Assembly (NCBI GenBank): GCA_964017155.1
Contig: OZ024855.1
Coordinates: forward strand, 56,613,435-56,677,434
Direction of reading: 5' to 3'
Length of the DNA: 64,000 nucleotides
DNA from: Oasisia sp. SBJ-2009
Taxonomy: Eukaryota; Annelida; Polychaeta; Sabellida; Siboglinidae
In this document: in pieces, positions 44,101 through 56,100 of the stretch
Layout: each line of letters begins with the position of its first letter
Position numbering within the stretch: position 1 is the first letter of the stretch
Notes under the pieces: generated by a model
Told to the model about the DNA's origin: nothing
What the model saw: the letters and a program-made list of their open reading frames with translations, nothing else
Database searches by the model: none
Program-made: the position numbers and the translations under genes

Positions 44101-47100
44101 CCGGGAGCACTCCCTGGGAAAGGGGAGACAGGTGAAATGTAAAGGTAAGTGACATAACGCTGTATCCAGCCCCTGTGACTGCTCACAACAGTTTACACTT
44201 TATTCCATGGCAGACCTGTTGAAATGAACGATATCACAAATTCTCTGTGAAGCATTCAGCCTTGCTGCAATTAATGCACTACCCCGGTAGTTCTCATGAT
44301 TACAATCATGACCATCCAGTGGAGTCATCTACAACGACAAACAAGCAAAGTACAACTTATGCAGCCAACTATGGACATGTTTGCACTGGATATCTGCCAG
44401 GGGTAGTGTACCCAGGGTTCGTACACCCTTGGACATTTGAAATTCAAGGCTATTCAAGACTTTTCAAGGCTATTAGAAAAAGAAATTCAAGACAGTTTTA
44501 ACGACATGTATTTTTAAGCGCAATAAATGAAGTTAACATTAAAATTTTTACTTGACTAAGAAAACAATGGCGCAGACCACAATGAAATGCAGATTGCCCA
44601 ATGTGCAGTATTGTGCACATAAGCAATTTTTTCCATTTCTGGCTGTTATTCGTCAGAACAATTGAATCCAAACAATATTTTATTGACCACGATTAAATTC
44701 AATACTTTTCAAGACTACTTTGTAAAATTCAAGGATTTCAAGGCCTTGAATTCGGTCCAATCAAATTCAAGGCTTTTCAAGACTGTCAAGGTGCTGTACG
44801 GACCCTAAGTGCTAGCTTGCAAGGCTGGCTGCTAGAAAACATACTTAATCTACATGTCTTTAGAGCAGTATGTTACCATTTAGATATCACACCTAACTGC
44901 TAACAACAAGTAGATTTTTTCACGATGATTTATAATATAACATGGACTGAACTGCACTCACATGAATATAAAGTGTCCCAGCCTATCGATGGCTTCATCA
45001 CAGACGTCACCCCCCAGTCGCAGCTGGCCGTAGCTCTTAAGGGCATGCTTCAGTCCTGTCAGCTTTTCTGTGGTGATAGGCTCAGGACTCTGTAGAAACC
45101 GTGGCAGTGCCTACAAAAACAACACTCCCCGTCATCCACAGAGCTCTCAACAGTCAACATGTGTCTAGGAATATAATGTTCTCTTCCATTGCAGAGATTC
45201 CCTGAATCCCTGCCGCTGGTATTTCTGGGAGGCAGCCAAGTGAGGCTAGCTTCCAACATCAGCCTCTGTCGTAGACATATTTTCTTCAATATATATAACA
45301 ATCACATCAGTCATATTTTTGATAACTTAAAGGGACTCTTTTGGACACAAAATGGATTCTTTTGTGACCCAAATTATACTGAAATAGGTTTCCTTGATAA
45401 TGTAAAATTCTGTAATGTGGAAATTTTCTAATTAATATAGCTATTTTACGTAACCTTATGCCTTCAATTCATTACAACTATTTTTTTATTAATCACCAAT
45501 GACCTTGACATTATATCGAAAAAGAATCCCTTTCACTGTCCAAATAACTCAGTGTATCAGAGTTTCAAGTTTGGGCTTGATCCGCCTGATAAAACGTAAT
45601 TCTAATGAAATAAAGGCATAGAATTACATAAAATAATTACATTACCACTAAATTAATTAATTTATTATACAAATTTACTTTACAGTTTTCAAAGAATCCC
45701 TTTTTATTATAATTCGGAACACCCAAGAATCTCTTTGAAGTTACTATTAAAAGAAATGTGACGTGCCCTAACAAAATGAGTTGTATGTCAGTGAACTTGA
45801 TTTTGAGAAAACACAATAGAAACATCCAACAATTGGGTAAAAAATTGAAGAAGCAAAAAAAGGTCTTCCAAAGCTTAACATTTAACATCCATGGGTTCAC
45901 CAAAACATGTGTGACTGGCAATAATTTTATCCTGCATAAAGCTCTGGCACTACGGGAAAGTCCAGAACGCCCTCTTTCAGACTGACTGACGTCAACTTTA
46001 GCCAATAGCAGCACTTATCCAAGGGACCTGTCTGTAAACAAACGCCACTGGACACGGGGCGGAGTTGACTGATTGGTATAGAGCTGTGAGCAAGTATGCA
46101 TGCACTAACTGTAAAGAAGCGTGATCGATCAGGTCGTTGCTAGAAAACATTACTTAATACTCGGAATATGTTGTAATAATTTCAGTAAACACTTAGCACG
46201 ATATATCTTCGGCAATGAACATGACTTGAGAATTTATTTTGGTAGCATCAAATGAAGAAATAGAAGCATAGTGGACGACTTTGGAATGACGACATACTCG
46301 ATCATGTGCTTACGTGACTGCAAACTTCAAATGTGTTTTTCTCCATTTGAAATTTCTACCCGAGGCATGTTCAGTACCAAATAACTTTGGTTATGTATGA
46401 GCTACATCCATAATTTGTACACCGTTAGAAAGCATAATAAATCTTATTTCCAATGATGTGATTAATTCAATTGTTTTTTGGGGACTTACGACTCATTTCA
46501 TTAGAACATAAAATAACACAAATACATTGGTGGGACCAGTTTCATGAAGCATTTGCATCATACAAATGTTTGTACAAAGGTTCTCAATTTTCAGCATCTT
46601 TATGTTGTACATATCCAGTTATTTGATCTTTCGTTAGTAAAAAATTGGCTCTCTGAACAGTAACAAAAGCCAGATTACTATTAGGGGTAAAACACATAGC
46701 TTGTACAACTTCATGTATGAAATATCAAGTTTATGTAGTCTTATATTTATATGTCTACTGCACTGGTGACATAGGTGTATTTGATTTTTGAAACTTTGTG
46801 ACTTGCAAACATTTTATTCAAAGCCCTGGATGTCATGGAGACAAAATGAATGCATTCACGTGTGTGGTCACAAAGGGGCACTCACTGCACCGACAGTACT
46901 AACAAAATATCCTGGATCAAGTTTGTAGGAAAAGCACAATGAAACAAATAACCTTGACTTCTTTTGACATTATTTATACAGCTGTGACTGTCCTATGAGT
47001 TCCCTTGGAGATAAGGCAATGGTGTCAAATTTTCAGAAAACAAAGCTGATTGATTTGGTGTCATTATTGTAGTTTCCTTACGTGGTTTACTTCAAGTTTG

Positions 47101-50100
47101 GAATAAAATAGAGGGGCATAGCTAAGTAACGGACACAACCTGTATTTAATAATTAAATTGAATAATGCTCACGTTTTCTACCTGTCAGAGGCTGTCACTG
47201 GCCAATTAAAGATCAGGTTATAACTATAAGTCTTCTCAATGCCAAGATGACAAAAACGGTAAAATGTCAGCAACTACAAAAAATTACATATTTCTATCAA
47301 GAATGTATGTTTTTATCAGGACGGATGTTGCTACCAGATTTGGTCAAATTCACAGTACACTTGTAGTAACTAACGTTTGAGATACCTTTCTGATCCCTTC
47401 TGATTCCTCTACAGAGCTTTCAGTGTCCTGGCGAAACCTTTGTCAGCATTTGACCACTGATTACTTGGTCACCATGTGACTTGTTGGTTGTCAGTAATCA
47501 GCAGTCGAATGCTGACCTAGGTGTCGAGAGGACATCGAAAGCTCCGTATGAGAATCGCAAGGATTTCGAAAGTTATCTCAAACTTTCGTTACTATAATGT
47601 ATGTTTTTATTTGACAATTTAAAAATAGCTGTATTTGTTTGACAAGTTGTGTGTTAAGTTGTATCTGACACTACTCTGACCTCAAAAGCATCCAAAGTTT
47701 CTATTACACATTCCCTGGTAATGCAAGATATACCCGTTGTCTTGGTAACCTCAAGTACTGGCCAGCCAGAAGTCACACTGATATATGATGAGATATGCTG
47801 GTGGTCTTACACCCATGAACACCTGTTATGTAGGAAATACAATCAGAGGAAAAGAAAAAAGGGGAGCATTTCACTGATGAGCCAACTTGGAATAGTTTAC
47901 TCTTGTGTGCTTAATACACATCCCGGTACACTTATTTTATTTCAGAAAAATCCCATACACACTGTGTATTTGACATTACACATTTATTAGATGTACAAAT
48001 TTTCATTGGTAGAGGAGCGAAATTGTTCTCTATTGCGGTACTGAATAAGTACAGCGTCATGTGGTGCCATCTTACAGCTAAGTTTGCATAAAATCTTATG
48101 CCATTCGGGTTTCCAGTAATCGCAGATTTTGATAAAATGTGTTAGACCATCATAATGTATTACAAGTCTGAATAGAGGAATGCTTAGCTTCCGAGAGCTC
48201 AATAGGGTATATTATCAGTCTAAACCCCCACTAATCCTGCATGCCGCCATGAGCTGAACCTCACCCATCCAGTGATATTTCTACTCATGACTGGCACATG
48301 GGTCTTATAAGACTACACATTACACATACATACATATTATATATATATATGTTTGTTATATCCCTATGCAGTATAATTATTATCTTTTATGCACACAACC
48401 ATAAATAAAGTGCAAAAAAAATTAATAGTAACTGATTCAAATGTAATAACAATTGGAATCAGGCCTGATTGGAATAGAAAAGGTTTGACTTGTAAATTTG
48501 GTAATAGTAGAAACTAAGTAATAGTATTAGACTTCATTGCACTGTAACTGAACACCCCCACTATTATACTTCATTTGCCAATTGCCATACTATACTATTA
48601 TTTGGCCCAATATCTTTGTCACCCTATACCCTTGTTAGGCACTGTGCTATTATTAGGTACGCGAGAGCATAATTATTGTATTTTAAACTATTTTTCTGTC
48701 GCTTCCATTTCCCATTTTATTAAATTCTAAAACAAAACACACCACTTTGACGTAAATTCCCACAGCAAAAAATATTTGTTTAAGAAATACAACTGCTTTG
48801 CTGCTAAATGTTGACAAATGCTAATTAATTTTATACAAGCAATGACAAATGACTTGTCATTACATGTACTTTAAAGTAACTGGCGTATTTGACTCAGATT
48901 TAGACAGGTGCCTTTTGACCCCTGTGTGTGTCAGTTGCCCTGTCCTACAACTCCCAAGATGAAGTGGTTCTTCCTGTCACCAGTAGTGTACAGACTGTAG
49001 AAAGAAAACAATGGCGAGTGGGGGAGTGCCCTCAGCTAAACTATTTAGTCACACCTGGCTTTGTTCACAGGGATATGTAGATTCTAACTCACACAGATAC
49101 AAGCCAGTTGAGATTAGCTTAATGACCTGAACTAAACTACCAACACATGTGAGATGCACTTTCATTTTTAACACAACATCTGATGTTGGAAGACCTGTAT
49201 TGCTCCTTTGTTTTACCTGTCCACCACCACCCATCCACCGGTATTTGTCCATGTGACCAGTGGTTGGGGTGGGTGGGTCTCTGCACGAAGTGGTGGCTCC
49301 AGGGATCAATACTAGAGTCAATCCCATTTCTTCAAAAAAAATATGAATACCACAAAATATTCCAATTCAAATTCCAACATTTCAAATGCTGTGCTCAAGA
49401 AATATTCAAACCAAATTTGTTTCAACACAGTTTTATTTGGACTTGAAATAATTGACATGTGCAATTATATTTAACCAGATGGTTAATACTCAACAAGCTA
49501 TTGTTCATTGAAATGATGCCACAGGCTGTGTCCACTGGCACAGGAAGTGACTGCAGTCTCTATGTATGTGCAGTTATTGTGCACATCTGCTCAGAATACA
49601 ATGCTGACTGCTGAGCAGATATTTACTAGGAGTCAACACTTCTTCTACACAGCAATTGATTTGCTACTAATCCATTGTGTCATTGAGTCTTTCTGTATTC
49701 CAAAAGCTGTAATTTGTCACACTATTTAGTGCTATTGTTATGGTTCACACTGTTTCCGTGAGAGTAGATAGTGTCTATCCTGCCCCATACAGGACTTAGT
49801 TCATAAACAGGTATCAATGTTTTGGTCTCAAAACTGTATTAACCATTTCAGTGGTGAGATTCTGGACAGCCAATTAGCATTGAATACTAATTACTGAGTT
49901 TCTTGTAAGCATTCTGTGAAACTGACTGAAAGACTTCTAATTCATTTTTTGGGTACAAGGAAGCATTTTTTTGAATAGGAACACCCAACATATTTTGTAA
50001 TAGTCTGGTTGCATGGGAACTGAGAACAGCCAAGAAGGCCAACCAGCAGTCCAGTGTAATTTTTATGTTAAAAAACTAAAACATAACAACACAGCTTTAT

Positions 50101-53100
50101 GCAGAGACCCGCCCACCCATCATTTGGATGGGTAACACCTGTTTTGGATGGGTAGAAAAATTTAGAAATATGGGTAGACATATAAACAAATTAGAAAAAT
50201 CATAGATTGTCAGTTACGCCTTAGAAATGAGTGTAGATGTGATAAATGGTGTCACATGTGTGTTTGTAGTCCATTTAAGGTTAAAAAAATATTAAAACTT
50301 TGCAAACTGGCTTAATATGTAATAGTTGACACACAAATAGTTGTCCATCAAAAATATGCGTGACTGGCAAATATGTTATCATGCATAGTCCCGAATAGCA
50401 CTGAACAATGTGTGAAAATGCAGACTGCCTAGAAACTTTGACCAAATCTGTGTACTATAACAATATAAATCATTTGGATTGCCCTGATTATATTAACTAA
50501 TGATGCCATCGTGTGAACACACCATCATAATTACTAAATTAGTGGTGCACAAACTGTCTACACACTCACCATGTAAACACAACATACGCAAACTGTCTAC
50601 ACACTCACCATGTAAACACAACATACGCAAACTGTCTACACACTCACCATGTAAACACAACATATACAAACTGTCTACTAGTGCTGGTTCGATACCAAAG
50701 ATATCGAAGTATCGCGATACTTGCGAAAGTTCGATACCGATATTTAGTGGTATCGCGATACTTCGATATTTTTGGTATCGAACGCCCACTATTCGATACC
50801 TTCGATACCTTCGATACCTACGATACCTTCGATACCTTCGATACCTTCGATACCTTCGATACCTTCGATACCTTCGATACCTTCGATACCTTCGATACCT
50901 TCGATACCTTCGATACCTTCGATACCTTCGATACCTTCGATATTTCGATACTCGACATCGAGTCCATTCGACGAAGTCGATGCTAAGGCGCAACATCGTT
51001 GTTGATGACGACGTTGTTTACGGGAGCTATCACTACAGCACTTCGCAGCCTAAATTGACTTAGGTTGTTTAACAAATAATATAACATAAAATGTGAATTG
51101 TTTTCTAAAACTTTATTGTAGAATTAGTCTCTATAATAACTGTTTTCTGTGTGCTATCTTAGCCTTAGCCTTAGGCTTAGCGTAGGTCAGACTTCGCTTA
51201 GCCTCGTTACCCAAACCAAGGTTCGTATGTGACGCTCTCGTTTGGTGGCAGTACCATGCCATCTTTCTCTCTACTTTATTTACGGTTACGCGTACAAAAA
51301 CACACATCCTACATGCTTATTGCACGCACTAGTATTTATGAAACTAGTTTAATAATAATATTATTAATATAAATATTTATTCGCGCGCGATGCGGAGGTT
51401 ATGTTTATCCGGGTTCCGATTGGTGGCGCCACCATTTGCCGTACACGATGCCCACAACCTAGGCGAACGAGTCGCCGGAACGACAACAAGTCGCAACGTT
51501 CATTGCTAATAATTTGGCAGTTTTCCAACAAAGAGTGTCTGCTGTGCTAGAGGCGTCTCAAAGATAGCGGGGGAAATACATCGAATTTGACGAAACATGT
51601 CACCATTCTAGAAGCTATCAAAACGTGATGATCAACTTTCATCGTATGGCGTCGTCGACGTCGTGGACAACGTCGCATTGCCATTGGCATTGCCATTGAC
51701 TCGAGAACGTATTCTATCGAATATTCGACAATGAGCGAGCAATGGACATCTAGTTACAGTCGAAGCGAATCGCCACCGGTTTCCGAATCTACTAAGTAAC
51801 TGCGGCAAACATCGCCAAGAAGTGACATACACGACGTGACTGATTAACGATGACGATGTGCTTACTGCATCTACTGTCACTCTCACTGACACTGTGTCTG
51901 TGACACTGCCATTCACTGGCACTGGTCAAACAGATTCACCACTGGCAGAGCCTACTGTTTCCAAGAACCGGTCAGTTTCTTCCTCTACCTCTGTAGAGGA
52001 AGAAACTGACCGGTTCTTGGAAACAGTTGCAAAAACATTATGGGGCTTGTTATGTGTACTCACCGTACTTGATAACGTGGTAATTTAAGTTTTATATAAA
52101 AAAAATTGGTGTGAACTGGGAAGTGCAATTGTAATTTTTATTAATGTTTTTCTATTATTAATTAGTGTTATTTTATTGTAATCGTCTATACAGTTTTGAT
52201 GTTAAATCACAAGTATCTTTACGATGCAATGAATTATAAAACAGTTATAACAGTGAGTGTGCAGCTGTGCTGGCAGTGGCACTATTATAAGTGATAGGTG
52301 TATTTATATTTAATATAATAATAACATATTATTTGTATGTTATGTTTCAGCTGTATTTGTTGATGGTCACTTTAGGAGACACATTGAATTGAAATTAAGC
52401 TGCTATATTATAGTATATTTACAAACAGCTGGGGTGAAGTACTGTTATTAATTTAAAATAATTCAGTGCAATTGATGAATTTATTTGTCACTAGGTATTT
52501 TATTGCAGTTGTCTTTATTGTTTTAATTTTATATTACAGTTACCTTTTAGTTTTACAACAGTAATCAATTATATTGAAACTGTTGTTTGTTTACTTACAT
52601 AAAATGAAAATTGCTTTTTAATCATTGTTTGCATGACTATAAAATTATCACATATTTCCCTACTTGTAAGTGAAAAATTGTGTGTGTTTCTGTGGCATTA
52701 GTCTAAGTGGATAGTAGTGTGTTTCTTTGGAGATCTCTACTGTACTGAATTACACTTACAAGGTAAATTTTGAGTATCGAATAAAAATCTGGTATCGATT
52801 GATATCGAAGAATTCTGGTATCGAACCAGCAATATATAGATTGGTATCGAAGAATTCTGGTATCGAACCAGCACTACTTCTGTTGCATACTGTTTCTACT
52901 GGGAACTGTGTTCTATGTGAATATTAGACTTACAACGTAAGTATCGAGTATCGAGTATCGAACAAAATTCAGGTATCGATCGGTATCGAACAAAACCTGG
53001 TATCGAACCAGCACTACTGTCTACACACTCACCATGTAAACACAACATACGCAAACTGTCTACACACTCACCATGTAAACACAACATATACAAACTGTCT

Positions 53101-56100
53101 ACACACTCACCATGTAAACACAACATATGCAAACTGTCTACACACTCACCATGTAAACACAACATATACAAACTGTCTACACACTCACCATGTAAACACA
53201 ACATATACAAACTGTCTACACACTCACCATGTAAACACAACATATATGCAAACTGTCTACACACTCACCATGTAAACACAACATACGCAAACTGTCTACA
53301 CACTCACCATGTAAACACAACATACGCAAACTGTCTACACACTCACCATGTAAACACAACATATACAAACTGTCTACACACTCACCATGTAAACACAACA
53401 TATGCAAACTGTCTACACACTCACCATGTAAACACAACATATACAAACTGTCTACACACTCACCATGTAAACACAACATATATGCAAACTGTCTACACAC
53501 TCACCATGTAAACACAACATACGCAAACTGTCTACACACTCACCATGTAAACACAACATACGCAAACTGTCTACACACTCACCATGTAAACACAACATAT
53601 ACAAACTGTCTACACACTCACCATGTAAACACAACATATGCAAACTGTCTACACACTCACCATGTAAACACAACATATACAAACTGTCTACACACTCACC
53701 ATGTAAACACAACATATATGCAAACTGTCTACACACTCACCATGTAAACACAACATACGCAAACTGTCTACACACTCACCATGTAAACACAACATACGCA
53801 AACTGTCTACACACTCACCATGTAAACACAACATATACAAACTGTCTACACACTCACCATGTAAACACAACATATGCAAACTGTCTACACACTGACCATG
53901 TAAACACAACATATACAAACTGTCTACACACTCACCATGTAAACACAACATATATGCAAACTGTCTACACACTCACCATGTAAACACAACATACGCAAAC
54001 TGTCTACACACTCACCATGTAAACACAACATACGCAAACTGTCTACACACTCACCATGTAAACACTACATACGCAAACTGTCTACACACTCACCATGTAA
54101 ACACAACATACGCAAACTGTCTACACACTCACCATGTAAACACAACATATATGCAAACTGTCTACACACTCACCATGTAAACACAACATACGCAAACTGT
54201 CTACACACTCACCATGTAAACACAACATACGCAAACTGTCTACACACTCACCATGTAAACACAACATACGCAAACTGTCTACACACTCACCATGTAAACA
54301 CAACATACGCAAACTGTCTACACACTCACCATATAAACACAACATACGCAAACTGTCTACACACTCACCATGTAAACACAACATACGCAAACTGTCTACA
54401 CACTCACCATGTAAACACAACATACGCAAACTGTCTACACACTCACCATGTAAACACAACATACGCAAACTGTCTACACACTCACCATGTAAACACAACA
54501 TACGCAAACTGTCTACACACTCACCATGTAAACACAACATACGCAAACTGTCTACACACTCACCATGTAAACACAACATACGCAAACTGTCTACACACTC
54601 ACCATGTAAACACAACATACGCAAACTGTCTACAAATAACCTGGAAGTGTGTATAAAATATTGATTTTGCTAAATTTATGAGAAACATCACAGATCTGTG
54701 AAATTAGTTTTTGTATAAAAAAAAATGTTCGCAGTCACTGGTCAATTCACTAATTGACCGAGTTGACACTCACAGGTCACAATTTGTCCAATTTTGCTGA
54801 ATTGCTGTCAATAAGAACTGTTGCAAGCCCACACTGCTTTCTCCCCAACTGAATTCCTCTGAAGTCTGAACTATTCAGTTTATTACTTATATGTAATTAC
54901 AAATTACCTATCTTAGTAATAAAACTACATATTTAAAATAACGTCACTGATAAGTAGATCTATCAATAAAAATAGGCCCTTTTTGAAATCAATTTAGTTA
55001 TCAAATTTAAATGTTCAATCATCATCACTTTTGTTGTAATTATCCGTTCAACGGATGACATTCACGGACATACTTGGTAGCCATGGCTACTGGCGTCTGG
55101 CAGCACTCAACTTTTATTCCAATCAGGGATTCGTCCTTACTCCATCTAACACTACATGGACTCAGGGAGCTGTTCTTAAGTCACCGAACTTACTATGTGT
55201 CAAAATTTGAGATATCACATTAAATTGTTCTGTTTTCAATTATGTACAGAGTAATGTTTTATATATACACTGTACGTTACATTAGTTTTCATAAACCGTT
55301 TGCATAAGTTTCAAAACCTTTTGAAAACACTGATCATACTCATGGCTCAACAGCAACTCTCAGAAAACATTTGTCCCTGAGCTGAACAAGTACTACTCCA
55401 TGTTCACTTGTCCCCAGTCCCAACGGAAATTGACTTATCCCATAGGACTCCTGCCAAACAAACGGGGTAAAAAATGCCAATGTAGCAACGTAAGTGCATT
55501 ATTAACCAAGTTCTTTAAATATGTACGCATAATTGGCAAGCATAACCTGTAACGATATACATGTGGTACTAACATGGCGTTTTTTGTGGGTCTACATTTG
55601 CGGTCTGTTTTATGTGAATGGATGACATTTTCAAATAAAACAAGCATAATGTGAGATTGTGCCAGTGAAAATATTTTCTGAATAAAGAATGATAAAAAAT
55701 ATTTATCTAACTTCTATCCTGACAACACTGTTCCACCTACCGACTAAGCTAGCTAAAAGTACTACCAGGTACTTGGACCACCTAGTGACTATTTTGGATT
55801 AGTGTCATGGTGAAATGAATGCAGTGAGTGATTGGACGTATGTTTCCTTATATGGTATATATATCATTAACAGAACTGCATGGGTAGTTTCTGTTAAAAA
55901 TCTATAATTATGCCAAGTCAAACATTTCAACAACAAAACTCTATAATAAAAAACAGTGTACAGCTGCTGTATATACACTCAAATAAATTTATCCTGGGCA
56001 AATGTTAATGTTAAACCCCATACCCTATTTAAATCCAGAGGTTTGCACATTGAAATCTTAGAGTAAACAAAATTAGCAGTACATATTAACATATTACAAA

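Larger units (their letters stand above)
50679..53016. mobile_element. Non-autonomous hAT-type DNA transposon inserted in the 39-bp minisatellite
   Basis: Perfect 19-bp terminal inverted repeats, TAGTGCTGGTTCGATACCA at 50,679-50,697 and its complement at 52,998-53,016. They are flanked by a perfect 8-bp target-site duplication, CTGTCTAC (50,671-50,678 and 53,017-53,024). An 8-bp duplication is the hallmark of hAT elements. The 2,338-bp body encodes no recognisable transposase. It holds a 9-bp array near the left end, a GC-richer middle (about 50,950-52,080), a perfect hairpin and a duplicated right end. It probably depends on a transposase elsewhere. Confidence 0.9.

Noticed and set aside
50493..51063. 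Open frames with RRY, IPS and FDT repeats
   Set aside because: Produced by the 9-bp array of the hAT element on both strands.
51155..51185. TTAGCC/TTAGGC-like stretch as telomeric repeat
   Set aside because: Only two or three degenerate units inside the hAT-type element.
51960..52021. Hairpin as a microRNA precursor
   Set aside because: Perfect pairing over the whole stem and a 4-nt loop are unlike animal pre-miRNAs, which have bulges and larger loops; small-RNA data would be needed.
51858..52088. 76-codon plus-strand frame spanning the hairpin
   Set aside because: No similarity to hAT transposase or other families that I recognise; half of it is the inverted repeat itself.
52896..54624. 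Open frames encoding tandem LHGECVDSLRMLC peptides
   Set aside because: They arise from the 39-bp minisatellite, have no conserved start and are broken by every 41-bp unit.
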